Shown piece by piece: positions 16,331 to 25,293 of a DNA stretch of 47,686 nucleotides. Below the pieces are notes generated by a model. It worked only from the letters and a program-made list of their open reading frames with translations, had not been told where the DNA came from and did no database searches. The first letter of the stretch is position 1. Each line of letters begins with the position of its first letter. Origin of the DNA: Firm-13 sp964617375 (GTDB taxonomy: Bacteria; Bacillota; Clostridia; Saccharofermentanales; Saccharofermentanaceae); contig CAZTXQ010000021.1 of assembly GCA_964617375.1 (NCBI GenBank), forward strand, positions 1-47,686. Reading direction: 5' to 3'. Made by a program: the position numbers and the translations under genes.

Positions 16331-18964
16331 CTACTCAGTCCTCTTAATCGGTCGCTTCCTTCTCTCGCTAATGATTGTTTGGAGGATCGCTATAGCTGCA
16401 CAGGATAAGGTGATGTAGATACCGGGCTTTAGTCCGACAGGAAAGTAACTAAGGGATACAGTGTTGTCACCTGCTTTTGCCTCGATTCCCATGAATGCAC
16501 CGGCAACTTTCTGAATCGAAACCGGTTTGCCATTTACCGTCGCATGCCAGCCTGTATCATACGGAACAGAAATAAAAATCACACCGTCCTGATCTGCGTG
16601 CCCGGTAATTCTCAAATCGCTGGTTGAAGTCCATGACATATCAAACGAGTTATCTCTTAAAGGCGCCAGTACGTCTTTTACAACATCCGCATTCTGAGCC
16701 GCGACACGAAGATCCCAGATCGCAAGGTCCTGTCCCTTCACTTCCAATTCAACGGCAACAGGTTCTCCCGCAGGGAATGACCCCAAGGACAAGAGAAACG
16801 GAAAAGTCTGCAGATCCGCTTTCTTTATTTCCAGCGTTTTGCCTCCGAAAACAACATGAACCACAAGACCCGAAACATCAGGCAACTGATCCAAGAGATC
16901 ATAATTCAGATACAGGTAGAGAGGAACTTGTTCGCCCTGTCCTGTGAAATTTAGAGAAACGGATGCCGTGTCCTCTAAATTCTGTATCTCAAAAATCCGA
17001 TAGCCGGCTGTGGTTTCGTTCATTTCCGCATTGGAAGCTTTTATGGATACCGGTACATCTTCGTAAGTGCTTAAGGATTCTCCCCGCATGGCCGACAGCA
17101 GATGATCGGTTATAACAAACGGATTCCCTTGCTGTTCTTCCATGGAAAAGGACAGAATGTCTTTACTAACCAGATAGGAACCGGATAAAGCCAGCGGGTT
17201 TTTATAGATAATCAATTCACCTACTTTATCGCTTCGAAGAAGGTGTCTTGCCGGGAAGGGAAGAGGGGGATATGCTGCTTCTTGAAGCGAGGTCTTTTCA
17301 ACAATCACAGAAGAAACCCCTAATAGACTGTTCGACAATAAGGTTCCTCCGTTGTCAGAGATTTCGTAGCCATCCGAAATGTATCTGTCGTACCCAAGCT
17401 GATTGAACGTGTTTGACAAATGAATATTCCCTGCCGAGGAATAGTAATCTATGCCTTCCAGGGTAAAAAGCAGAGGGTCGTTTCCGGAGATGGTTTGCAG
17501 TGCTATGGAGGTTCTCCCCGGTTGCTCACGCAGATTATTTTCTTCAATAAGCTTTTCCACGGACTGACAGGAGGCGGTCCAGTTCCCGGAAGGAACGTAT
17601 CCTGCGTTTGCGTTCAGCACTTTAAACACGACATTTGCATTGATCAGGAGTTCTGCACAGAGAACGAGGATAATAAGAATTTTGGATGAATTGGGCTTCT
17701 TCAGAAAATAGTTCCATACCAGGAAGAATAAGAGATTGGCTGTCAGAAGGAGCAGACAGAGATTATCCTGCCGGCTGAAGTCTACAATTGATAAAACACA
17801 AACGGCTGCAATGACTATGAAATAACCGATCCGAAATTTCTTATGACCCTGCAATTCTTCCCGCGGCAGATTCATGGCTTTGGCGGAAATGGTAAGAAGC
17901 AGGAAATCAAACACAAAACTGTACCGGTACGGGAACCAGCCGACATAATCCATACCTTGCCAGATAAAAGCCAGAATGGAAATGTGAAAGGATATAAATA
18001 CCAGCAGGAGAAAAATCCCTGTGGATAGTTTCTCGCGCCTCTTAATTCCGGACGAAAGAAAATAGAACGGCACAATTGTCACCGGCAGAAGCCCGGCATA
18101 CAGTTTGGGATAGCTTGTATCTATTAAGCTGTCCGGTCTTCCGATAAATAACCCTCCGATTGTTCCGAACGGGTTTACGGTGTACCAGGTTTCAGGGAGT
18201 CCCTGTCCGGTCAGGTTCATCTGGCTCTTCAGCTGCAGATAAACCGGCAGAAGAAGGAAGGCCGCCATCCCGATACCCAGCAATGAATTCCAGCCAGCCT
18301 TGAGGAGAAAATTTCGTTTATAACCCCGGATCGGATTGTTCGGCTCGCGGAAAACCATATAAATACAATACAGAAGACAAAAACCGCCTGTCAGAACCGA
18401 GATGTAAAAATTGGAAACAACCAAAATCAGAACGATAAACGGATAGAATCCGCAGCGCCCTTTCTTGTATAACGTCTCAAGTCCTATGATCAGGATCGGA
18501 AGCCAGATGACGCCGTCAAGCCACTGCAAATTATCCGAATAATACAAAACGAATCCGCTTAAAGCATATGACGTAGAAAATAAGAGCGCCTTCCATGGTT
18601 CAGAAGATAGAATGCGACGGGTATAGATATAGAATGTGATTCCGCATAAACCGACTTTGGCCAGGAAAACGGTGACGATTCCATCCAGAATATGCGTTTT
18701 CGAAAAAAACAACAGCAGAAGGTTTACCGGGCTCGACAAATAATTCGCCCAGGTTCCGTAAAAATTCAGACCAAAACCAAAAAACCGGGAGAAGAGAGGC
18801 AGTTCTAATGCCTTGGTTTGCCGGATATATTCTGAAAAGAAAGAGACATACTGAAGCTTGCCGTCGACCAGAATGAAGCCCTTGTCGCCGAATGGATGAA
18901 TCCCGACAGAAAACAGTGTCAGCAGCATGAGAGAGACTGGAATCAGAAAAGACAGACTTCCCAT
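16331..18964 (-). CDS. YfhO family multi-pass membrane protein
   Basis: An 877-residue integral membrane protein of the YfhO family (GT-C-like fold), proposed in relatives to glycosylate cell-surface polymers such as lipoteichoic acid. About a dozen membrane segments occupy residues 1-450. Family marks include GIHPFGDKGFILVDGKLQYVSFF at the N-terminus and FISVPYDTGWHATVNGKPV with a final membrane segment at the C-terminus. The ATG at 18964 has only a weak ribosome site, and coding-like residues (KIKKHHLQTLG) continue upstream in frame without a standard start, so the true start is uncertain. The gene is richer in A+T than the opp genes and sits between two copies of the oppF tail, suggesting insertion. 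Confidence 0.87.
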   Translation of the reverse strand: MGSLSFLIPVSLMLLTLFSVGIHPFGDKGFILVDGKLQYVSFFSEYIRQTKALELPLFSRFFGFGLNFYGTWANYLSSPVNLLLLFFSKTHILDGIVTVFLAKVGLCGITFYIYTRRILSSEPWKALLFSTSYALSGFVLYYSDNLQWLDGVIWLPILIIGLETLYKKGRCGFYPFIVLILVVSNFYISVLTGGFCLLYCIYMVFREPNNPIRGYKRNFLLKAGWNSLLGIGMAAFLLLPVYLQLKSQMNLTGQGLPETWYTVNPFGTIGGLFIGRPDSLIDTSYPKLYAGLLPVTIVPFYFLSSGIKRREKLSTGIFLLLVFISFHISILAFIWQGMDYVGWFPYRYSFVFDFLLLTISAKAMNLPREELQGHKKFRIGYFIVIAAVCVLSIVDFSRQDNLCLLLLTANLLFFLVWNYFLKKPNSSKILIILVLCAELLINANVVFKVLNANAGYVPSGNWTASCQSVEKLIEENNLREQPGRTSIALQTISGNDPLLFTLEGIDYYSSAGNIHLSNTFNQLGYDRYISDGYEISDNGGTLLSNSLLGVSSVIVEKTSLQEAAYPPLPFPARHLLRSDKVGELIIYKNPLALSGSYLVSKDILSFSMEEQQGNPFVITDHLLSAMRGESLSTYEDVPVSIKASNAEMNETTAGYRIFEIQNLEDTASVSLNFTGQGEQVPLYLYLNYDLLDQLPDVSGLVVHVVFGGKTLEIKKADLQTFPFLLSLGSFPAGEPVAVELEVKGQDLAIWDLRVAAQNADVVKDVLAPLRDNSFDMSWTSTSDLRITGHADQDGVIFISVPYDTGWHATVNGKPVSIQKVAGAFMGIEAKAGDNTVSLSYFPVGLKPGIYITLSCAAIAILQTIISERRKRPIKRTE

Positions 18965-19121
18965 CCCCAGGGTTTGCAGATGGTGCTTTTTTATTTTCGC
19001 AAATCGAATAATTAGCTTTCACTTTCCCCAATGCTATAGGAAGCTCAGCAACACATGGCATGCCGCTTGCGTATATAAGCCATCGGGAATCTCCCCTCAT
19101 ACAATTTCATATATTGTACTA

Positions 19122-19154
19122 CAAAAAGCGGCGCCCTGCAGGAAGCAAGACGCC
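19122..19154 (-). terminator. Terminator after oppF
   Basis: GGCGCCCTG (19130-19138) pairs with CAAGACGCC (19146-19154) using two G-U pairs. On the minus strand a U run (19123-19127) follows. It separates oppF from yfhO. Confidence 0.75.
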
Positions 19155-19235
19155 GTAAAGCACAATAACAGATGGTGCAGATGATTAATTCTGCGGCACG
19201 GAGGAAAGATTGTGGCAGGCGCAGAAATGGTTCGG
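19123..19235 (-). repeat. oppF 3' end and terminator (right copy of the direct repeat)
   Basis: The parent copy of the repeat at 16191-16305. It covers the final codons of the intact oppF and its terminator. By eye the copies share roughly four bases in five. Confidence 0.85.
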
Positions 19236-20159
19236 ACCGACTTCCTTGAACTCCGGTTCCTGCTCCGCGCAGATTGCCGTCGCATACGGACAGCGGGTAC
19301 GGAAGTTGCAGCCGGACGGCGGATTTAAGGGGCTCGGTACATCGCCTTCCAAAATAATTCTCTGACGCTCACGGTTCAGCTTCGGATCGGGAACCGGAAT
19401 GGCCGAGATAAGGGAGCGTGTATATGGATGCACGTTGTGGAACGTAAGTTCATAGCTGTCCGCGAGCTCTACGAGCTTGCCCAAATACATAACGCCGATA
19501 CGGTCGCTGATATGCTTAACAACGGAAAGGTCGTGCGCGATAAAGAGATAGGTCAGCCCCATATCGTCCTGCAGTTCCTCAAACATGTTAATAACCTGTG
19601 CCTGAATCGACACGTCTAGCGCCGAAATCGGCTCGTCACAGACGATGAACTCGGGATCGACCGCAAGAGCGCGGGCGATGCCGACACGCTGACGCTGACC
19701 GCCGGAGAACTCGTGCGGATAGCGGTTGGCGTGCTCGCTGTTGAGGCCGACACGTTCGAGCATCGCAATGATCTTGTCCTTGCGTTCCTCTTTGGTCTTC
19801 GCGAGTTTATGAATGTCAATCGGTTCACCGACGATGTCGCCGACCGTCATACGGGGATCAAGCGACGCATAGGGATCCTGGAAAACAATCTGCATCTTTC
19901 TTCTGTACGGCAGCATTTCGGCATGGGTGATGTCTTTGCCGTCATAGAGGATCTGGCCGCCGGTCGGTTCGTAGAGACGAAGAAGCGTACGGCCTGTGGT
20001 CGTCTTGCCGCAGCCGGATTCGCCGACAAGTCCCAGGGTTTCTCCTTTTTCGATTGAGAACGATACATCGTCGACTGCTTTCACATACTGAGGATGGAAA
20101 AGGCTCCCTCCGACGTGAAAATATTGTTTTAGGTTCTTGACTTCAACGAGCTTACTCAA
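19185..20159 (-). CDS. oppF: Oligopeptide ABC transporter ATP-binding protein OppF
   Basis: A 324-residue ATPase of the peptide-uptake complex. Walker A is GESGCGKTT, signature FSGGQRQRVGIARAL, Walker B EFIVCDEPISALD. The C-terminal oligopeptide-transporter extension has four cysteines (CNFRTRCPYATAIC) that may bind an iron-sulfur cluster, as in related proteins. The start was set at TTG 20159 (MSKLVEVKNLKQYF) because AAGGAGGG lies just upstream; a longer frame to 20261 is only read-through of oppD. It overlaps oppD by eight bases. Confidence 0.95.
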   Translation of the reverse strand: MSKLVEVKNLKQYFHVGGSLFHPQYVKAVDDVSFSIEKGETLGLVGESGCGKTTTGRTLLRLYEPTGGQILYDGKDITHAEMLPYRRKMQIVFQDPYASLDPRMTVGDIVGEPIDIHKLAKTKEERKDKIIAMLERVGLNSEHANRYPHEFSGGQRQRVGIARALAVDPEFIVCDEPISALDVSIQAQVINMFEELQDDMGLTYLFIAHDLSVVKHISDRIGVMYLGKLVELADSYELTFHNVHPYTRSLISAIPVPDPKLNRERQRIILEGDVPSPLNPPSGCNFRTRCPYATAICAEQEPEFKEVGPNHFCACHNLSSVPQN

Positions 20160-21162
20160 TGTCTGTGCCCTCCTTAAGCGTCTCGAGCTCTTTCTTCTGC
20201 AGAAGCCAGCAAGCGCTGTAATGGACGTCGGAAAGATAGGTGTATTCCGGCATCTGATCAAGGCAGATCTTCATGCAGCTTTTACAGCGAGGGGCGAAAG
20301 GACAGCCCTTCGGAGGATTGAGCATATCTACGGGAGTACCCTCGATAGGAATCAGCTTCTCGTGGTCTTTTTCGGTGAGCTTCGGGATGCTGTTCAGAAG
20401 GCCCTTCGTATATTCGTGAGCGGTGTTGTAGAAAATATCGTCGATCGTGCCATACTCGACAATCTTGCCGGCATACATGACGGCGATCTTCTCACAGATC
20501 GTTGATACGATACCCAGGTCATGCGTAATCATAATGATGGACATGCCGATCTTATTCTTGAGCTCAACCATGAGCTCAAGAATCTGAGCCTGTATGGTAA
20601 CGTCGAGAGCCGTTGTCGGTTCGTCGGCGATCAAGAGCTTCGGCTCGCACGCGAGTGCCATCGCGATCATGATGCGCTGTCTCATGCCGCCCGAAAACTC
20701 GTGCGGATACTGCTTCAGACGGCGCTCCGGTTCGTTGATGCCGACCAGAGCAAGGAGTTCGGCAGCCCTGGCACGCGCCTCTTTCTTCGTGCAGTGTGTG
20801 TGCTGAAGAAGAACTTCGCAAATCTGATTCCCGATCGTGAAAACAGGATTCAGAGATGTCATCGGATCCTGGAAAATGATGCTGACTTCGTTACCTCTTA
20901 TCTTGCACAGTTCTTTCTCTGTCATCTGATCGATACGGTGACCGTTGAAGAGGATCTCTCCTCCGACAAGACGCCCCGGATCGGAGGTCAGGCCCATAAT
21001 GGAGTAGGCGGTAACGGACTTGCCGCTTCCGGACTCTCCTACGATGCCGAGTACGTCGCCCTGATCCATACTGAAGGATACGTCATTCAATGCCTTAACC
21101 TCACCCGCGGGGGTAAAGAAGGAAAGGCGCTCATTCTTGATTTCCAATAATCGCTCGCTCAT
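20152..21162 (-). CDS. oppD: Oligopeptide ABC transporter ATP-binding protein OppD
   Basis: A 336-residue ATPase pairing with OppF. Walker A is GESGSGKSV, signature FSGGMRQRIMIAMAL, Walker B KLLIADEPTTALD. The C-terminal oligopeptide/dipeptide extension carries the cysteine cluster CPFAPRCKSCMKIC. It starts 12 bases after oppC and overlaps oppF. Confidence 0.95.
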   Translation of the reverse strand: MSERLLEIKNERLSFFTPAGEVKALNDVSFSMDQGDVLGIVGESGSGKSVTAYSIMGLTSDPGRLVGGEILFNGHRIDQMTEKELCKIRGNEVSIIFQDPMTSLNPVFTIGNQICEVLLQHTHCTKKEARARAAELLALVGINEPERRLKQYPHEFSGGMRQRIMIAMALACEPKLLIADEPTTALDVTIQAQILELMVELKNKIGMSIIMITHDLGIVSTICEKIAVMYAGKIVEYGTIDDIFYNTAHEYTKGLLNSIPKLTEKDHEKLIPIEGTPVDMLNPPKGCPFAPRCKSCMKICLDQMPEYTYLSDVHYSACWLLQKKELETLKEGTDIE

Positions 21163-21174
21163 CTTGGGATCTCC

Positions 21175-22227
21175 TTATTTCTTCAGCTTGGGATCAAATG
21201 CATCTCTCAGTCCATCGCCAAACAGGTTTAAGGAGAGAATGATCAGGCTGATCATGATGGCCGGAGCCAGAAGTCTATGAGGGTATGATGTAAGGGCCTT
21301 GATACCTTCGGACGCCAGAGAGCCGAGGCTCGGCATGGGAGCTGAAACACCGAGACCGATGAAGCTTAAGAAGCTCTCGGTAAAAATAGCGGCGGGGATC
21401 TGCAGGGTGGTTGTGACGATAATGATGCCGATGCTGTTCTTCAAGAGGTGCTTGGTGATAATTCTCGAAGGCTTGGCACCCAGTGCCCTGGCGGCCGTAA
21501 CATATTCCTGCTCCTTAAGGGACAGAATCTGAGAGCGGACGATACGGGCCATTCCGACCCAGTAAAGAAGCGCAAAAACGATAAAAATGCAGATCAGGCC
21601 GACACCGAGAACATTGATCCAGGCGAAGGCTTTATTACTGTCGGCCAGATCTTTAAGGGGCGGCTTCAAGGCCGTCGACAACAGGATAATGATGATCAAA
21701 TCCGGAACCGTATAGATCAGGTCGACGATACGCATCATAATCTGGTCGGTGCGGCCGCCGAAATAACCGGAGATAGAGCCATAGGTCGAGCCGATCAACA
21801 TAATAAGGGTACTGGCTACGATACCTACGAGCAGGGAGATGCGACTGCCCATCATCATACGGATTCCAAGGTCGCGTCCGAGATTATCCGTTCCCAGGAT
21901 ATGAGGGAACACGAAAGATCCGGAATCCATTAGTGCTTTCTCTTTAGTGGAATATTCCATCGGGAAAAGATTCTCACTGCCGCGAATCTGGATCTTATAG
22001 TTATACGGATAGAAGGACGGCACTATGAAAGCCAGAATGATAATCACAATAATGATCAGGAGAGAGACCATCGCCAGCTTGTTTTTCTTAAGCCGGCGGA
22101 CACCGTCGCGCCAGAAGCCAACGCTTTCGCGCATAATATTGAGGCTCTGCTTCTCTTCCTCGGTTGCGGGAAGGAACATGGAATAATCGGGCTGAAGACT
22201 GAAGGGGTTTGGTTTCTTAATATTCAT
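21175..22227 (-). CDS. oppC: Oligopeptide ABC transporter permease OppC
   Basis: A 350-residue permease with about six membrane segments. The N-terminal cytoplasmic part (FWRDGVRRLKKNKLAMVSL) and the family motif HILGTDNLGRDLGIRMMMGSRISL are typical. The EAA loop (EYVTAARALGAKPSRIITKHLLKNSIG) contacts the ATPases. It follows oppB by 22 bases. Confidence 0.95.
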   Translation of the reverse strand: MNIKKPNPFSLQPDYSMFLPATEEEKQSLNIMRESVGFWRDGVRRLKKNKLAMVSLLIIIVIIILAFIVPSFYPYNYKIQIRGSENLFPMEYSTKEKALMDSGSFVFPHILGTDNLGRDLGIRMMMGSRISLLVGIVASTLIMLIGSTYGSISGYFGGRTDQIMMRIVDLIYTVPDLIIIILLSTALKPPLKDLADSNKAFAWINVLGVGLICIFIVFALLYWVGMARIVRSQILSLKEQEYVTAARALGAKPSRIITKHLLKNSIGIIIVTTTLQIPAAIFTESFLSFIGLGVSAPMPSLGSLASEGIKALTSYPHRLLAPAIMISLIILSLNLFGDGLRDAFDPKLKK

Positions 22228-22249
22228 ATGTTATCTACACCTGCCATCT

Positions 22250-23167
22250 TTACTGTAATTTGATTCTGGGGTCAATAAACTTGTAGGCTATATCGACGAT
22301 AACATTCAGAATAATGATCAATGTAGCGAGGAAAATCGTCGTACCCATAACCATTGGATAATCACGGGCCAGAATGGAAGTAATGAACTCACGGCCGATA
22401 CCGGGAATAACAAAAATGGTCTCAACGATGAAACTTCCCGTCAAAATATAAGCGATCGTCGGTCCTAAGTAGGTGACAACGGGAAGGATGGCATTGCGGA
22501 TCGCGTGCTTAAAGAGCTGCTTGGCGGGAGAAAGGCCTTTGGCTCTGGCCGTCCGCATATAATCCTGGCCGAGAACGTCCAGAAGTCCGGATCTCATCAG
22601 ACGGGCGATATACGCCATCGGATAGAGCGAAAGGGCGATTACGGGCATGATATAGTTCTCCAGCCCGGTAAGTCCGAAGGTTGGAAGAAGCTTCAAAGTT
22701 ATACTTAACAAAAAGACGAGAAGGGTTGAAACGACGAACGAAGGCATCGCAATACCTGCCGTCGAGATGAGGCTGATAATTTTATCGGCCCATTTTCCGC
22801 GGTGAAGGGCGGAATAGGCACCGAGAGGTATACCGGTAATAAGTGCGGCGAGTACGGCAATGCCGCCGACCCTTGCGGAGACCGGGAACTTGGATGCTAT
22901 GATGTCGGAGACGAAACGTCCTCTCTGCTTCAGAGAGGGACCGAAGTCACCCTGAATGGCTTTTTCGACATAATTCTTAAACTGGATGTAGACGGGCTGA
23001 TCGAGGCCGTATTTCGCCTTGAGCGCAGCGGTAGTCGCGGCTGAAGGCGCCTTCTCCGAAAGAAACGGACCTCCGGGAATCAGATACATCATGAAAAACG
23101 TGAGCGTAATGACAACCGTTAAAGTGATAAGGGCGTAGAATATCCGTTTGGTAATATACTTTGTCAA
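22250..23167 (-). CDS. oppB: Oligopeptide ABC transporter permease OppB
   Basis: A 305-residue permease, first gene of the opp operon. Motifs are MTKYITKRIFYALITLTVVITLTFFMMYLIPGGPF at the N-terminus and the EAA loop QDYMRTARAKGLSPAKQLFKHAIRNAILP. I chose TTG 23167, with AAGGAG eight bases upstream. A longer open frame to 23461 would add about 98 residues with no family similarity and would cover the promoter, so it is rejected. Confidence 0.93.
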   Translation of the reverse strand: MTKYITKRIFYALITLTVVITLTFFMMYLIPGGPFLSEKAPSAATTAALKAKYGLDQPVYIQFKNYVEKAIQGDFGPSLKQRGRFVSDIIASKFPVSARVGGIAVLAALITGIPLGAYSALHRGKWADKIISLISTAGIAMPSFVVSTLLVFLLSITLKLLPTFGLTGLENYIMPVIALSLYPMAYIARLMRSGLLDVLGQDYMRTARAKGLSPAKQLFKHAIRNAILPVVTYLGPTIAYILTGSFIVETIFVIPGIGREFITSILARDYPMVMGTTIFLATLIIILNVIVDIAYKFIDPRIKLQ

Positions 23168-23431
23168 AGCAGCCACTCCTTCTATAACGGGTAAACCGAC
23201 ATGAGTGATAAGAGATTTGCATATGAGAACCGTTCGAATCGAAGTCCCGGTTGATTCCGGGGCGTACGCGCCTCTATAAAGTTCCAAGTGTGCAAATGCG
23301 GCTCTTATTTTCCTGCTGTCAGACCCAAAGAATTCAATCCGTGAGCAAAGAAACAGCCAATTGTATTTAACCCTCTGGACAGGGGGTCGAAATATTCGGA
23401 TAGACTCTCTGCTTACGAAAAGCGATACAAA
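23168..23431 (-). promoter_or_regulatory. Long 5' leader of the opp operon
   Basis: If the promoter at 23432-23461 is used, the opp transcript has about 255 untranslated bases. This leader holds several short hairpins: one around 23374-23391 (ACCCTCT with AGGGGGT), one around 23249-23264 (CCCGG with CCGGG) and a GC-rich partial palindrome near 23261-23275. No known riboswitch was recognised. Confidence 0.4.
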
Positions 23432-23461
23432 ATTATAATCACAAAGGGGTGGTGTTTTCAA
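23432..23461 (-). promoter_or_regulatory. Promoter of the opp operon
   Basis: On the minus strand TTGAAA (23461-23456) and TATAAT (23437-23432) are 18 bases apart. This is the best promoter match upstream of oppB. Confidence 0.65.
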
Positions 23462-23704
23462 GCAAAATGCGAAATTTGTTTCGAAAATGCGACTTTACCG
23501 GCAACTTCTCAAGGAATTATAAACTTCGCTTAACATATTGAGCTTTTTCCTGGCGCATAAGTCAATAAGTCTTTAGAAACAGCGATGTTTCGAGCTTTTT
23601 CAATAAGCGATGATTTGTTATTCGAAAATGATACAAGAGAATCGAAAATCATGATCCGGATTCGAAACAGGAGCGCGTACCCGCCCGGACGGGGCTCATG
23701 ACGG
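23462..23704. other. Intergenic region with repeated TTCGAAA motifs
   Basis: No gene is evident between the opp promoter and the terminator of the collagen-like gene. Four TCGAAA motifs occur (near 23480, 23621, 23640 and 23660). They could be regulator sites for the opp promoter, or chance AT-rich sequence. Confidence 0.4.
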
Positions 23705-23707
23705 GCA

Positions 23708-23756
23708 ATAAAAACACACCCTGACGACAGATCGAATCTGAAGTCCGGGTGTGTTT
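23708..23756 (-). terminator. Terminator of the collagen-like gene
   Basis: AAACACACCC (23712-23721) and GGGTGTGTTT (23747-23756) form a 10-bp stem around a 25-base loop. On the minus strand additional U residues follow. Confidence 0.75.
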
Positions 23757-23791
23757 AAGAAACCTATGATCGTTCACATGAAGGGAACCGG

Positions 23792-25084
23792 TTAGGCGAG
23801 TTTGACGATCTTGATCTGAGCGGTCGTGTCGATGGGGGATGCTGAAACTATGTCCATCGAGTTGTCAATCGTTTTGAAAGTAAGTTTTGATCCGGCCGTG
23901 AGATTCACGATCACATGATCGGTCGCGGCGAAGTCCTGAAACGAAATCCTGCTTCCTCCAATCAATCCGCCATCTTTGTATAATCCTAAAGTAGTAGTAA
24001 CCCAATTTATCGAAATGATGTTTACGGATATCTCGTAGTCTCCGGCAGTGTTAATTGTAAACTCACCTCCGCTGTATGAAATATCGGAAGTTCCATATGA
24101 GCCGCTGTTAAAAAGGACATTACTGCCCGCGCTTGTTGAAAAAGAGTCGGTCTGATATGCAAAGAAATAGGAAGATGATACGGCACCTGTAGCACCTGTT
24201 GCACCTGTTGCTCCTACGGCACCTGTAGCACCTGTTGCTCCTATGGCGCCGGTTGCGCCAGTTGCACCTGCAGCTCCCGCCGGACCCATCGGACCCATCG
24301 GACCCGTGGCGCCGTCAGCACCTATCGGGCCTGTTGCGCCCGTGGCACCGGTAGCTCCTGCGATACCTGTCGCGCCTGTTAAACCGATCGCACCTGTCGG
24401 ACCGACAGGACCCGCAGCGCCTATTGCACCCGTTGCACCCGTTAAGCCGGTCGGACCGACGGCTCCTGTCATACCCTGAATGCCTTGTGCACCCGTAGCA
24501 CCTGTGCTGCCCATAGCACCTGTGACTCCGACAGCGCCCTGAAGTCCCATGATACCTTGAGCACCGGTGGCACCTGCCGCGCCTGTCGCTCCGGTTAATC
24601 CCTGAAGCCCCATAAGGCCTTGAGCGCCGGTAGCGCCCATTGCGCCGGTGACACCCTGAAGGCCGATTAGACCCTGAGCTCCCGTCACGCCTGCGGCTCC
24701 CGCAGCACCGGTGGCACCGGTAATGCCCTGTAAGCCCATTGGCCCCTGCGAACCTTGAGTACCCTGAACACCCTGTGCGCCTGTTGCTCCCTGCGCTCCG
24801 GCAGGACCGGTCGCACCTGTCGCGCCTTTGGCTGCAATGGTTCCGTCTTCACCGTCTTCACCGTCGGCGCCCGCTACGCCGGGAATACCCTGGGCACCGT
24901 CCTTGCCGTCAGTACCGTCTTTGCCATCGGCACCGGCAGCTCCGGTTGCGCCGGTTGCGCCAATCGCGCCCGTAACGGCTGTAACTTTAGCTGTGCCGCC
25001 GGAGCATGCACTCACGGCGACGGTTAAACCGATCAATATTGCGAGAAGGGTTATCGTTTTGCTGTTCCGGGAAATACGCCCCAT
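23792..25084 (-). CDS. Collagen-like lipoprotein with C-terminal BclA/C1q-like head
   Basis: A 430-residue secreted protein. A signal peptide ends at a lipobox VSAC, followed by a collagen-like Gly-X-Y tract from about residue 38 to 303, dominated by GAT, GAA and GPx triplets and starting with charged GADGKDGTDGKDG. The last 125 residues form a globular beta-rich domain resembling the trimerising heads of BclA and C1q/TNF-like proteins. Lipid anchoring is unusual for bacterial collagen-like proteins, most of which are wall- or exosporium-linked. The product is probably a trimeric rod on the cell surface. It has its own terminator and stands alone. Confidence 0.88.
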   Translation of the reverse strand: MGRISRNSKTITLLAILIGLTVAVSACSGGTAKVTAVTGAIGATGATGAAGADGKDGTDGKDGAQGIPGVAGADGEDGEDGTIAAKGATGATGPAGAQGATGAQGVQGTQGSQGPMGLQGITGATGAAGAAGVTGAQGLIGLQGVTGAMGATGAQGLMGLQGLTGATGAAGATGAQGIMGLQGAVGVTGAMGSTGATGAQGIQGMTGAVGPTGLTGATGAIGAAGPVGPTGAIGLTGATGIAGATGATGATGPIGADGATGPMGPMGPAGAAGATGATGAIGATGATGAVGATGATGATGAVSSSYFFAYQTDSFSTSAGSNVLFNSGSYGTSDISYSGGEFTINTAGDYEISVNIISINWVTTTLGLYKDGGLIGGSRISFQDFAATDHVIVNLTAGSKLTFKTIDNSMDIVSASPIDTTAQIKIVKLA

Positions 25085-25293
25085 AAATACGCCCTCACTT
25101 CATAGAAATCTGTTTTCCTGTTGGAGAATTATCTACTACTAATGTAACATAAATAGATTTAAAGTAAATTCTCTATAGCCGATAATCACGGTATAATTTA
25201 TGATGTTGTAATAAGAATAATCAACGAACTCCGAACGTGCGGTTCGCCCGAAGCCCGGTCGGATCGTCACTGCGAACAGAGGGAGAGCTAAGC

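Noticed and set aside
23168..23461. N-terminal extension of oppB to 23461
   Set aside because: No similarity to permeases, no ribosome site, and the frame covers the promoter; the TTG at 23167 has a clear AAGGAG.
24243..25142. Pro/Ala-rich plus-strand frames opposite the collagen-like gene
   Set aside because: They are complements of Gly-x-x repeats and lack ribosome sites.
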